From Microbacterium sp. lyk4-40-TSB-66 (GTDB taxonomy: Bacteria > Actinomycetota > Actinomycetes > Actinomycetales > Microbacteriaceae): a DNA stretch of 64,000 nt. The notes under the pieces are model-generated. The model made no database searches. It was not told the origin of the DNA and was given only the letters and a program-made list of their open reading frames with translations. Below, piece by piece: positions 1-8,105 of this stretch (positions are counted from its first letter, which is position 1; each line of letters starts with the position of its first letter). The stretch lies in the NCBI RefSeq assembly GCF_030209475.1, contig NZ_JARVRW010000012.1, positions 1 through 64,000 of the forward strand. The letters run 5' to 3'. Made by a program: the position numbers and the translations under genes.

Positions 1-423
1 ACAAGTGCACGCTGTTGAGTTCTCAAGGAACGGACGCACCCACAGAAACAGTCTTCCGACCAACCCATGAGGCAGTTCACTTCTGTTGACCGACCGCCCA
101 GCACACAGTTCCTCAGTGGGACCTCACGGAGAGATCAACCTCGGGAACCGGCCGAACGACCAGAACCAAAACCATACACCATCTGATGAGGTTTTGGGCG
201 GCTCACCACTTGAGGGGACACGGGGCCTTTCGGGCCGCTCCGCTCTCCCCTGTGGGGCGAACAAGGAATAAGTTACGCGGGAACGGCCACTCCGTCGAAT
301 CCACGTCCTGCCCGGGCGTGTCGCGGTCCCGTCTCCCGGAATCGCGCCGGACGACGCGAGCGGGTCCGACCGTCGCAGAGGTCGATCGGACCCGCGAATC
401 AGGTGCCCCGCGGACAGAGGCGA
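1..423. other. Non-coding stretch downstream of mfd
   Basis: I see no credible gene here; the short open frames lack a ribosome-binding site or recognisable protein. Near 14-27 is the inverted repeat TTGAG-TT-CTCAA. I have an uncertain memory of similar sequence flanking actinobacterial rRNA operons, and no rRNA is visible. The right part carries the mfd-side hairpin listed separately. Confidence 0.5.
360..395 (-). terminator. Hairpin downstream of mfd
   Basis: A perfect 10-bp stem, GCGGGTCCGA (360-369) with TCGGACCCGC (386-395), has a 16-nt loop and lies just past the mfd stop codon. There is no T tract on the minus strand, so it would be a U-less terminator or an mRNA 3' end stabiliser. 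Confidence 0.5.
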
Positions 424-3400
424 TCAGGCGTGCGCTGACTCCGCCGCCTGCTCGACGGGCAACGGCCATAGGGCGTCGAGGAGCTGACGCACCCATGCGA
501 TCAGGTTCGCATCATCCGCGTCTTGCGGGAGGGGCACCACCATGGCGTCCCCGCCCGCGACGAGCTTCGCCTTCGGGTAGAGGCGCTGCAGGCGCACCCG
601 CATGGACTCCGCGAGGTGTGCGGGGGCGATGCGCAGGTTCGATCCCATCGCCACGACATCGGCGAGTCCCGCCTGTGCCGCACGGCGACGCAGGCGCGCC
701 ACCGCGATGAGGCCCTCGACCTCGGCGGGGGGTTCGCCGTATCGGTCCCGGAGCTCCTCGATCACGAGATCGATGGCGTCGTCCTTCGCTCCGGCGGAAG
801 CAGCCGCCGAGAGCTTCTGGTACGCCTCGAGGCGAAGACGCTCGCTGTCGATGTAGAACTCGGGCAGACGGGCGTCGACCGGCAACTCCAGTCGGAGTTC
901 GCTGGGGCCGTCGACGTCTTCGCCGCGGAAGGTCGAAACGGCCTCGCCGATCATGCGCAGATACAGGTCGAAGCCGACGCCGGCGATGTGCCCGGCCTGC
1001 TCGGCACCCAGCAGGTTGCCGGCACCGCGCAGCTCGAGGTCTTTCAGTGCGACCTGCATGCCGCTGCCCAGGTCGTTGTTGACCGCGATCGTCTCGAGGC
1101 GGTCGGCCGCCGTTTCGGAGAGGGGCTTCATCTCGTCGTAGAGGAAGTACGCGTACGCACGGTCGCGCCCGCGGCCCACGCGACCGCGCAGCTGGTGCAG
1201 CTGCGACAGACCGTACTTGTCGGCGCGGTCGATGATGATCGTGTTCGAGTTCGAGATGTCGAGGCCCGTCTCGATGATGGTCGTCGACACGAGCACGTCG
1301 GCTCGGCGCTCCCAGAAGTCGTCGACGACCTGCTCGAGGGCGTGCTCGCCCATCTGCCCGTGGGCGACGACGATGCGCGCCTCGGGGACCAGCTCAGCGA
1401 GGTGGGCGGCGACGCGTTGGATCGACGAGACGCGGTTGTGCACGTAGAACACCTGGCCCTCGCGCAGCAGCTCGCGCCGGATCGCCGCGGCGATCTGCTT
1501 GTCGTTGCGGGGTCCGACGTACGACAGGATCGGGTGCCGGTCCTCGGGCGGAGTCGCCAGCGTCGACATCTCACGGATGCCGGTGACCGCCATCTCGAGC
1601 GTGCGCGGGATGGGCGTCGCGCTCATCGCGAGGATGTCGACGTTCGTTTTCAGTTTCTTCAGCGCGTCTTTGTGCTCGACGCCGAAACGCTGCTCCTCGT
1701 CGATGATCATCAGGCCGAGGTCTTTGAAGATCACCTTCTCGGTAAGGATGCGGTGGGTGCCGATGACCATGTCGACGGTGCCGTCGGTGAGGCCGGCCAG
1801 GGTCGCCTTCGCCTCCTTGTCGGACTGGAACCGCGAGAGCGGTCGCACCGTGACGGGGAAGCCGGCGTATCGCTCGGCGAAGGTCTCGAGGTGTTGCTTG
1901 ACCAACAGTGTCGTCGGCACGAGCATCGCGACCTGCTTGCCCTCTTGGATGGCCTTGAACGCCGCGCGCACGGCGACCTCGGTCTTTCCGAACCCGACGT
2001 CTCCCGAGAGGAGGCGGTCCATCGGGATCGGCTTCTCCATGTCGGCCTTGATCTCGTCGATCGTCTGCAACTGGTCGAGGGTCTCGGCGAACGGGAACGC
2101 CTCCTCGAGTTCGCGCTGCCAGGGCGTGTCGGGCCCGAAGGCGTACCCCTTCGACGCCATGCGCGCCGAGTAGAGCTTCACCAGCTCCACCGCGATGTCG
2201 CGGACGGCCTTGCGCGCACGACCCTTGGCCGCCGCCCAGTCGCTCCCGCCCATCTTCGACAGCGTGGGCGCCTCTCCGCCGACGTACTTCGACAGCAGGT
2301 CGAGTTGATCGGTGGGCACGTAGAGCTTGTCGCCCGGGTACCCGCGTTTCGCGGGGGCGTACTCGAGCACCAGGTATTCCTTGGTGGTCTTGACCGCGTT
2401 CCGCCCGCCGCTGGATACCTCGCGCTGCGTGAGCTCGAGGAACCTGCCGATGCCGTGCGTGGCGTGGACGACGACATCTCCGGCTTTGAGCTGCATCGGG
2501 TCGACGACATTGCGTCGACGCGACGCGAGCTTCTTGACCCCCCGGTTGTCTCCGCTGACCGATCGACCGTAGAACTCGGTCTCGGTGATGACGGCGAACT
2601 TCGCCTCGGTGAGCTGGAAGCCACGCTCCAGCGGAGCGCACACCACGTGCGCGACTCCGGGCTCCGGCGCCGTGCGCACGTCGTCCACCCGACGCGCCGC
2701 GATGCCGCGCTCGGCGAGCACGTCGCGGGCACGGTCGACCATTCCGGGTCCGGATGCCGTGACCACCACCGACCAGCCGTCCGCGAGCAGTTGACCGACG
2801 TGCTCGGTGGCCCCCTCGACGTTGCCCTGGAACGACGGCACCGCATCGGCCTTGACGCGGTGCGCCGAATCATCGCCGACGACGAGGCCCTCGTCTTCGG
2901 CATCCGCGGCGCCCGAATCGAAAGCGCTGAGCTCCCACCAGACGCCGCCGCGACCCGTGGCCTTCTCGTGCAGGTCGTCGAGCGTCACGAAGTCGCCGGA
3001 GTCGAGGTCGACGGGGGTGTCGGCTCCCGCGGTCGCCGCCGACCACGCCGCCTCGAGGAACTCACGGTTCGTGTCGCCGAGCGTCGTCGCCCGCGCGAGC
3101 GAACGCTCGGGGTCGACGAGCGCGACGGCGCTGCCCCCGGGCAGGTAGTCGACGAGGGTGATGAGGTCGTCGATGAGCACGGGGATGAGCGATTCCATGC
3201 CCTCCGCGGGGATGCCCTCGGCCATCTTCTCGAGCAACTGACGCAGACCCGGATAGGCGTCGCGAAGCTCGGCGGCGCGGGCGCGCACCTCGGTGCTGAG
3301 GAGCAGTTCCCGGCTGGGAACGAGGGTGACGTCGGTGACCTCGCCCGGAAGCGACCGCTGATCGGCGACGGAGAACGACCGGATCTGGTCGACCTCGTCA

Positions 3401-4011
3401 CCGAAGAACTCGACGCGGTAGGGATGATCGGCCACGGGCGGGAACACATCGAGGATGCCGCCGCGTACGGCGAACTCGCCGCGCCGCGACACCATGTCGA
3501 CGCGGTGGTACGCCAGCTCGACCAGGCGCATGGTCACGGCCTCGAGCTGGTGCCCGCGACCGCCGACGACGAGCTGCACCGGCTCCACGTCGCCGAGACC
3601 GGGGGCGAGCGGCTGCAGGGCGCTGCGGACGGATGCGGTGACGACCAGCGGCACCTCCCCGTCCCACGCGGCGATCCGGCGCAGCACGTCGAGGCGACGA
3701 CCGACGGTCTCGGGGCTCGGGCTCAGGCGCTCGTGCGGCAGGGTCTCCCACGCGGGGAAGTGGAGCACGTGGGCGCCGGGGAGGACGGCATCGAGTGCCG
3801 GACCCAATGACTCGGCACGTCGCCCGGTCGGGGCGATCACCAGCACTGCGCCGGGCCCGCCGGACGCGCGACGACGCTCGATCAACCCCGCGATCACGGG
3901 TGCGTCGAGGCCATCGACGAGGGAGAGAGACAGGTCGGCGGATGCCGCGGAAGCGGCCTCACGGTACGACTCAGCCTGCTCGAGGGCGCGCACGATCCCG
4001 GGAACTGTCAC
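424..4011 (-). CDS. mfd: Transcription-repair coupling factor Mfd
   Basis: Mfd is a DNA translocase that removes RNA polymerase stalled at lesions and recruits UvrA. The 1195-residue reading has the usual order: UvrB-like N-terminal modules, a CarD-like RNAP-interaction domain near residue 500 (GDVVVHATHGIGRF), then superfamily-2 helicase lobes with Walker A GDVGFGKTE near 670 and the DEEQ box (MIIDEEQRFG) near 768, and a C-terminal TRCF domain. The open frame continues far upstream, but I chose the GTG at 4011 (product MTVPGIVRALEQ). It gives the expected family N-terminus and lies 7 nt after a TAGACT box, so the mRNA is probably leaderless. An ATG at 4041 is the alternative. It is the last gene of the minus-strand core series. 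Confidence 0.95.
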   Translation of the reverse strand: MTVPGIVRALEQAESYREAASAASADLSLSLVDGLDAPVIAGLIERRRASGGPGAVLVIAPTGRRAESLGPALDAVLPGAHVLHFPAWETLPHERLSPSPETVGRRLDVLRRIAAWDGEVPLVVTASVRSALQPLAPGLGDVEPVQLVVGGRGHQLEAVTMRLVELAYHRVDMVSRRGEFAVRGGILDVFPPVADHPYRVEFFGDEVDQIRSFSVADQRSLPGEVTDVTLVPSRELLLSTEVRARAAELRDAYPGLRQLLEKMAEGIPAEGMESLIPVLIDDLITLVDYLPGGSAVALVDPERSLARATTLGDTNREFLEAAWSAATAGADTPVDLDSGDFVTLDDLHEKATGRGGVWWELSAFDSGAADAEDEGLVVGDDSAHRVKADAVPSFQGNVEGATEHVGQLLADGWSVVVTASGPGMVDRARDVLAERGIAARRVDDVRTAPEPGVAHVVCAPLERGFQLTEAKFAVITETEFYGRSVSGDNRGVKKLASRRRNVVDPMQLKAGDVVVHATHGIGRFLELTQREVSSGGRNAVKTTKEYLVLEYAPAKRGYPGDKLYVPTDQLDLLSKYVGGEAPTLSKMGGSDWAAAKGRARKAVRDIAVELVKLYSARMASKGYAFGPDTPWQRELEEAFPFAETLDQLQTIDEIKADMEKPIPMDRLLSGDVGFGKTEVAVRAAFKAIQEGKQVAMLVPTTLLVKQHLETFAERYAGFPVTVRPLSRFQSDKEAKATLAGLTDGTVDMVIGTHRILTEKVIFKDLGLMIIDEEQRFGVEHKDALKKLKTNVDILAMSATPIPRTLEMAVTGIREMSTLATPPEDRHPILSYVGPRNDKQIAAAIRRELLREGQVFYVHNRVSSIQRVAAHLAELVPEARIVVAHGQMGEHALEQVVDDFWERRADVLVSTTIIETGLDISNSNTIIIDRADKYGLSQLHQLRGRVGRGRDRAYAYFLYDEMKPLSETAADRLETIAVNNDLGSGMQVALKDLELRGAGNLLGAEQAGHIAGVGFDLYLRMIGEAVSTFRGEDVDGPSELRLELPVDARLPEFYIDSERLRLEAYQKLSAAASAGAKDDAIDLVIEELRDRYGEPPAEVEGLIAVARLRRRAAQAGLADVVAMGSNLRIAPAHLAESMRVRLQRLYPKAKLVAGGDAMVVPLPQDADDANLIAWVRQLLDALWPLPVEQAAESAHA

Positions 4012-4018
4012 TCTCACG

Positions 4019-4024
4019 AGTCTA
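4019..4024 (-). promoter_or_regulatory. -10 box for leaderless mfd
   Basis: TAGACT on the minus strand ends 7 nt before the GTG at 4011. No Shine-Dalgarno sequence precedes that GTG, consistent with transcription starting at or next to the start codon. Confidence 0.45.
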
Positions 4025-4081
4025 CGCGGGGGGTCGGACATCGGGTCGGCTCTGCCCACGCCCTTGACCGACGGGGTCTCG

Positions 4082-4087
4082 TAGAGT
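4082..4087 (+). promoter_or_regulatory. -10 box for the 4094 gene
   Basis: TAGAGT is followed by exactly six nucleotides and then ATG at 4094, the same geometry seen at several other starts in this window. No clear -35 element is visible. Confidence 0.5.
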
Positions 4088-4093
4088 GACGGA

Positions 4094-4579
4094 ATGAGCA
4101 CCCCCGGCGTCCCGAACGGTCCGGCCTTCGCCGCGCCGCACGTCGCGCCGCCGGTCGGCACCCTCCTCGCTCCCCCGCCGCCCCGACGACGCACGAGACC
4201 GCTGGGTATCTGGGCGCTGCTGTCGTCGATCGCCGCCACCGTCCTGGCATCCGCCGTCGGAGGCTTCGCCGCGTTCCGTACCGCCAGAGGTGCGGGGCCG
4301 GGGCTCGAGACGCTCACCCCGTCGACCCTCGATTGGCGCGTCCTGTCGCCGGTGCGCGACGTCGTCCTCGTCGGAGAGGTCTCGTTCTGGGCGGGGACGA
4401 TCGTGGGGATCACCGCGCTCGTGCTCGGGATCGTCGCCACCGCGATGGGATCCGGACGTGGGGCCGGCATCACGGCGATCGTCCTCTCCGTGCTGGGACC
4501 GGTCGTGTTCGGCGGCCTGGTCGCCATCGCCCTCGTGGCGGGACTCGCGACGATGTCGAGCGGCCTCACACCCGTGTGA
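4094..4579 (+). CDS. Small membrane protein, unknown function
   Basis: I do not recognise this 161-residue protein. It starts with about 35 Pro/Ala/Arg-rich residues (PPPPRRRTR), followed by a hydrophobic segment near 38-60, an extracytoplasmic-looking stretch, and two more hydrophobic segments near 95-115 and 122-150. This resembles the DUF4190-like small membrane proteins common in actinobacteria, in which a proline-rich cytoplasmic tail precedes two to four helices. It is divergent from mfd and probably leaderless. The next gene encodes a protein of the same general build, so the two may be related duplicates. No catalytic motif is visible. Confidence 0.75.
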   Translation: MSTPGVPNGPAFAAPHVAPPVGTLLAPPPPRRRTRPLGIWALLSSIAATVLASAVGGFAAFRTARGAGPGLETLTPSTLDWRVLSPVRDVVLVGEVSFWAGTIVGITALVLGIVATAMGSGRGAGITAIVLSVLGPVVFGGLVAIALVAGLATMSSGLTPV

Positions 4580-4734
4580 CCGCGTGTCCTCGGCGCGATA
4601 CCGCGCCGGGAAGGGGCACGTCCAGCCCTCGAAGGGCCTGTCAGGCGCTCGCCTACACTCGCGGCAACGGGCGTCGTGTCCGTCATCCGCCGAGCGGGCG
4701 CGTCCTGCCCGTCGACGAACCAAGGGAGCAACTC

Positions 4735-5232
4735 GTGAGCACCACACCGCCGCCGCCGGAGCCGTACAACCCGCCCCCCACGCGCAGCGATGCCTACGCC
4801 GCGCCGGGTGGGTACGCCGCGCCCGCCTCACCCCCCGAGCACCGCGCGCCGGTGTCGAAGAGGCTCGGAATCATCGCCTTCGCCGCCTCCGTCCTGGCCG
4901 TCGTCGTCGGCGCGATCCTCGCCTTCGTGGCGGGTGTGCAGACCGGAGGCCTCGGACAGTACGTCGACTCCGCGACCGGTCAGGTCGACCCGGAATCCCT
5001 GCCGCCCGGGGCCGAGCAGTCGGCGCTCGCGGTCGCCGCGCTCTCGGTCGCGGCGTTCGTCGTCTACGGCGTCCTGGGGCTCTGGGGCTTCATCCAGGGC
5101 ATCATCGCCGCGGTGAAGAACCGCGGCCGCGGATGGGGAATCGCCGCGATCGTCATCGCCGTGCTCGGCGGCATCGTCGTGATCACCGCCCTCGGTATCG
5201 GTGCCGCGGTGGGCGTCGGCTCCACGATGTGA
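4735..5232 (+). CDS. Proline-rich-tailed membrane protein, DUF4190-like
   Basis: This 165-residue protein has an N-terminal tail rich in Pro, Tyr and Ala (PPPPEPYNPPP), then three hydrophobic segments near 43-65, 92-115 and 130-160. The repeated pattern of glycine-rich helices with a GRGWGIAAIVIAVLG-type segment resembles DUF4190-like proteins. The function is unknown. The GTG start at 4735 is preceded by AAGGGAG at good spacing. It follows the similarly built 4094 gene by about 155 nt and ends just before a strong terminator shared with the convergent pth. Confidence 0.8.
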   Translation: MSTTPPPPEPYNPPPTRSDAYAAPGGYAAPASPPEHRAPVSKRLGIIAFAASVLAVVVGAILAFVAGVQTGGLGQYVDSATGQVDPESLPPGAEQSALAVAALSVAAFVVYGVLGLWGFIQGIIAAVKNRGRGWGIAAIVIAVLGGIVVITALGIGAAVGVGSTM

Positions 5233-5247
5233 CATCGGACCATCAGA

Positions 5248-5278
5248 AGACCCCGGCCTTTCGAGGCCGGGGTCTTTT
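5248..5278. terminator. Rho-independent terminator between convergent genes
   Basis: An 11-bp perfect stem, AGACCCCGGCC and GGCCGGGGTCT, closes a six-base loop TTTCGA and is followed by TTT on the plus strand. It ends the 4735 gene; A residues on its left side could let it also stop pth transcripts. Confidence 0.85.
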
Positions 5279-5347
5279 CGTCGTATCGACCGCCGAGGGT
5301 GCCGGGCAGCAAGAACGGTCGGCCCCGGCCGCGCGGCCGGTCGGACG

Positions 5348-5932
5348 TCAGGCGCGGGGGGCGTGGAAACGCTGCTGGGCCGACACCAAGCCCTCGTCGA
5401 CGAGGAGCTCGACGGCATCGGCGGCATCCGCCACCAGGATCGACAACGTCTGGCGCTCGCTTGCGCTGAACGGGTCGAGCACCCAATCCGCGGGGTCCTG
5501 TCGCCCGACCGGCCGCCCGATGCCCACCCGCACGCGCGGGAAGTCCGCGGTGCCGAGGGCCTTGGCGATGTCGCGCACGCCGTTGTGGCCGCCGTGGCCG
5601 CCGCCGGTCTTGAGCTTGATCGTGTCGTAGGGGATGTCGAGCTCGTCGTGGACGACGATCACATGGTCCGCGTCGACGCCGTAGAACCGGGCGAGTCCCG
5701 CCACCGGTCCCCCGGAGACGTTCATGAAGCAGTTGAGCTTTGCGAGGACGAGCTTCGCCGATCGGGGACGGAGCCAGGTCTCGACGACGCGCGCGTTGGC
5801 TTTGTGAGTGCGGAACGCCTCGCGACGTCGGCCGGCGAGCTCGTCCATGACCATCTGCCCGACGTTGTGCCGTGTCGCCTCGTAGCGTGGTCCGGGGTTG
5901 CCGAGACCGACGATGAGCCAGGTGTCCGCCAT
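5348..5932 (-). CDS. pth: Peptidyl-tRNA hydrolase
   Basis: Pth cleaves peptidyl-tRNA released from stalled ribosomes and recycles tRNA. The 194 residues match the family length. The N-terminus [19 protein letters not shown] carries the conserved Asn and the catalytic His, and later segments FMNVSGG, HDELD and GGHGGHNG are family hallmarks. I chose ATG 5932 over the in-frame ATG at 5941 because GGAAGG then sits at proper spacing and the protein begins [14 protein letters not shown]. It lies directly downstream of rplY, the usual actinobacterial order, with a hairpin in the 129-nt gap. Confidence 0.96.
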   Translation of the reverse strand: MADTWLIVGLGNPGPRYEATRHNVGQMVMDELAGRRREAFRTHKANARVVETWLRPRSAKLVLAKLNCFMNVSGGPVAGLARFYGVDADHVIVVHDELDIPYDTIKLKTGGGHGGHNGVRDIAKALGTADFPRVRVGIGRPVGRQDPADWVLDPFSASERQTLSILVADAADAVELLVDEGLVSAQQRFHAPRA

Positions 5933-6004
5933 GGCATCCATCCTTCCGCACCCGCGAACCGGGTCCGCGCGCGTGAGCCGGGCCGTGGAGCCCGGAGAAA
6001 GCGA

Positions 6005-6034
6005 ACGAGGGGGCGCGAATACGCGCCCCCTCGT
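6005..6034 (-). terminator. Hairpin between rplY and pth
   Basis: A 13-bp perfect stem (ACGAGGGGGCGCG with its complement) has a 4-nt AATA loop. On the minus strand it is followed by a short CTTTCTCC tract. It probably attenuates or ends rplY transcription before pth. Confidence 0.7.
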
Positions 6035-6061
6035 GGTCGGCAGGCCGAAGCCCGCCAGGGA

Positions 6062-6697
6062 TTACTTGTCGTCGCCCTCGGCGGCCTCGGCCTCTTCGGA
6101 CTGCTCCTCGGCGACCTCGGCGTCGGCCTCGGCGATCTCCTCGTCGGCCGCGAGCGTGTCGAGCGGGATGGAGACGCCCACGACGAGGGTCTCGGGCTCC
6201 GTCACCAGCGTCGCGCCGGCGGGGAGCGTGAGGTCGGCGGCGGTGATCTGGGTGCCGTCCTCGGCGCCCTCGACATCGACCTCGACGTTCTGCGGGATGT
6301 GGGTGGCCTCGACCTCGAGGGTCACCGTCGTCGCGTCGAGCATGGCGACCGTGCCGGGGAAGGGCTCGCCGGTGACGACGACGGGCACGTCGACCTGGAC
6401 CTTCTCGCCCTTGCGGACGACGATGAGGTCGATGTGCTCGATGATCTGGCGCACGGGGTCCTTCTGCACGTCCTTCACCAGGACCAGCTGGCCCTTGCCC
6501 GCGATGTCGAGGTCGAGCAGCGCGTTGGCGCGACGGATGAGCAGCGCGACCTGGTGGCCGGGCAGCGCGACGTGCTGGGGCTCGGTGCCGTGACCGTAGA
6601 TGACGGCCGGGATCTTGCCCGCGGCACGCAGACGACGGGCGAAGCCCTTGCCGAAGTTCTCGCGGAGTTCCGCGACGACCTTGTTGTCTTCCGACAT
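6062..6697 (-). CDS. rplY: 50S ribosomal protein L25/general stress protein Ctc
   Basis: This is the long (211-residue) Ctc form of L25, which binds 5S rRNA. The N-terminal L25 domain (about residues 5-95) includes FGKGFARRLRAAGKIPAVIYG. A TL5-like beta domain follows (about 100-185), then a very acidic tail (EEIAEADAEVAEEQSEEAEA) typical of the actinobacterial form. The ATG has a clear GAGGAGA Shine-Dalgarno. Its place between prs/glmU and pth matches the conserved core order, here separated from prs by about 20 kb of accessory genes. Confidence 0.95.
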   Translation of the reverse strand: MSEDNKVVAELRENFGKGFARRLRAAGKIPAVIYGHGTEPQHVALPGHQVALLIRRANALLDLDIAGKGQLVLVKDVQKDPVRQIIEHIDLIVVRKGEKVQVDVPVVVTGEPFPGTVAMLDATTVTLEVEATHIPQNVEVDVEGAEDGTQITAADLTLPAGATLVTEPETLVVGVSIPLDTLAADEEIAEADAEVAEEQSEEAEAAEGDDK

Positions 6698-7022
6698 GAT
6701 GTTCTCCTCGCGAGCGCGTGGCCCGCAGATTGTGAGCGGGACGCGGCCCGCACCTGTGTGGTCTGGATTCGACTCGAACGCGAGCGCGTGAGGAAAGCCG
6801 GGGAGCCTGCTTCACTGCGTCGATCACGGATGCCACCTGCACCGTCAGGTGCGCGGCAGTCCCTCGCCGAAGTTCCCCGAAAGTCTACCAGTGCCCCGGC
6901 GCCGACACGACCCGCATCGGATCGAGCCCCGACGCCACCTCGCGCGGACGCCGCGGCGGACGACACGGGCGCCGCACTCGCGACGGTAAGATCGAACGGC
7001 CACACCGACCCGGAGGATCATC
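6698..7022. other. Divergent intergenic region, rplY/small ORF
   Basis: This gap holds the control regions of rplY (minus) and the small ORF at 7023 (plus). On the rplY side there is a CACAAT box near 6725-6740 and a 6-bp hairpin (CACCTG/CAGGTG, 6835-6852). I could not assign a convincing -35 element. I see no additional gene. Confidence 0.4.
6987..6992 (+). promoter_or_regulatory. -10 box upstream of the 41-residue ORF
   Basis: TAAGAT lies 30 nt before the ATG at 7023. An AGGAGG-like site (CGGAGGATC) sits between them, so this transcript would have a normal leader, unlike many others in the window. Confidence 0.45.
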
Positions 7023-7148
7023 ATGGACAGCGGCTTCTTCTCTCACGTCGTGCTCTGGGTCATCGGCGGCATCGCCGCGATCGGCTTCGTCGGCACGGTC
7101 GGCGCCCTCTTCTCGATGGGGCGCAACGCGGGCTACAAGAAGCACTGA
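7023..7148 (+). CDS. 41-residue single-span membrane peptide
   Basis: This short ORF reads MDSGFFSHVVLWVIGG and continues with a glycine/alanine/isoleucine helix (about residues 8-30) and a basic tail ending GRNAGYKKH. A strong GGAGGAT Shine-Dalgarno and a TAAGAT -10 box precede it, which is good evidence for expression. I do not recognise a family. The layout (short exterior N-terminus, one helix, positive tail) suggests a small inner-membrane protein. It stands alone between rplY and the FAH-family gene, oriented against both. Confidence 0.6.
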   Translation: MDSGFFSHVVLWVIGGIAAIGFVGTVGALFSMGRNAGYKKH

Positions 7149-7293
7149 CGCGAACCTGCGGGCCCGCGACGACACGAGGGTCAGACGACGCCGCGGGCGG
7201 CTAGGAAGACCGGCACGCCGGCATTGGGTGCCGCGTCGCGGGCACACCCGCCGCGGCGCACCGCCGTTCGACGGCGAAGATCCGCCATGGCCC

Positions 7294-8031
7294 TCAGGAT
7301 GTCGGCGTCATCAGGCGCAGATCGCCGATGACGACCTCGATTCTCTCGCCTGCGCGAATCGGCGCCTGCGAATACGGGGCGCCCAACATGACGACGTCAC
7401 CGGGCCCGAGGGTCGTCCAGGCCGCGACGTACGCGAGGCACTCGCGCGGCGTCATCGGCAGCCGGCCGGCCGACGTCTCGGCCCGAGCGACGCCGTCGGC
7501 GAGCAGCGCCATCGGCAGGTCGGCGTCGAGAGAGAGACCGGTGTCGATCCACGGGCCGAGCGGGGTGTAGCCCTCCCCCGACTTCGATTCGAAATTCCGT
7601 GGATCGACGGCGGCCCGGTCGGGGCTGGACAGATCGTTCACCGCGGTGATGCCGAGGACGTACTCGTGGGCGTTCGCAGCCGTGAGCCCGGTCGTGTCGC
7701 GCCCGATCACGACGGCCACCTCGGCCTCGGCCACGGTCCGGCCGGCATCGCGGCGCAATCGCACGCGGACGCCTGGCCCCGTGACGGTGCGCGGGCTCTT
7801 CAGCCACGCCTGCACCGGCGACGCGTGACCCGGCCCGTTCTGGGCGATGCCCACGACCAGCGTCGGGGTGCACGGCGCCGCGAGTTCGCCGGCGACCGGG
7901 CCCGCGGCATCCTGAGCTTCCCCACCCGCCGCGAAGGCGGCGTACGGGTCGGAGACGGGGACGAATCGGCCGTCGTCGTCGACGCGCACGGTCGAGACAC
8001 CCTGCGGCGTGCGCACTCGGGCGATGCGCAT
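7294..8031 (-). CDS. Fumarylacetoacetate hydrolase-family protein
   Basis: The 245-residue protein has an N-terminal cap (MRIARVRTPQGVSTVRV) and an FAH fold with EAEVAVVIGRD (acidic metal ligands), GITAVNDLSSPDRA (cf. the family NDV-S/T-ARD motif), and GPWIDTG, LPMTPRECLAYVA and LGPGDVVMLGAP near the C-terminus. FAH-family enzymes cleave or decarboxylate beta-keto acids or hydrate oxo-dienoates, using Mg or Mn; the substrate here cannot be read from sequence. The ATG at 8031 overlaps the stop of the upstream 24-codon relic (TGATG). It is last in the minus-strand unit MFS transporter, relic, FAH, so it probably processes what the transporter imports. Confidence 0.85.
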   Translation of the reverse strand: MRIARVRTPQGVSTVRVDDDGRFVPVSDPYAAFAAGGEAQDAAGPVAGELAAPCTPTLVVGIAQNGPGHASPVQAWLKSPRTVTGPGVRVRLRRDAGRTVAEAEVAVVIGRDTTGLTAANAHEYVLGITAVNDLSSPDRAAVDPRNFESKSGEGYTPLGPWIDTGLSLDADLPMALLADGVARAETSAGRLPMTPRECLAYVAAWTTLGPGDVVMLGAPYSQAPIRAGERIEVVIGDLRLMTPTS

Positions 8032-8105
8032 CAGACCACCTCGATGGCGTGAGCGGAGCCGGCGACCGGGACGAGCCGGCCGGTGAGGTCGAACGCGCGG
8101 GTCAT
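8031..8105 (-). pseudogene. 24-codon remnant of a short-chain dehydrogenase
   Basis: The reading MTRAFDLTGRLVPVAGSAHA is followed by IEVV and a stop. The first 17 residues look like the start of an SDR, where FDLTGRLALVTGSSRGIG is typical; the glycine motif is damaged and the rest of the domain is absent. Its ATG overlaps the MFS stop (ATGA) and its stop overlaps the FAH start (TGATG). A large internal deletion of a former dehydrogenase gene would explain both the homology and the tight coupling. It may still be translated and carry ribosomes to the FAH gene. Confidence 0.5.

Noticed and set aside
14-27. TTGAGTTCTCAA as an rRNA-operon leader or tail element
   Set aside because: I only have an uncertain memory of similar sequence near rRNA operons and no rRNA gene is in the window.
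523-3810. A 1095-codon plus-strand open frame opposite mfd
   Set aside because: It is antisense to the clearly real mfd and its translation is low-complexity Arg/Asp/Val/Leu sequence typical of G+C-rich mirror frames; no ribosome-binding site or family resemblance.
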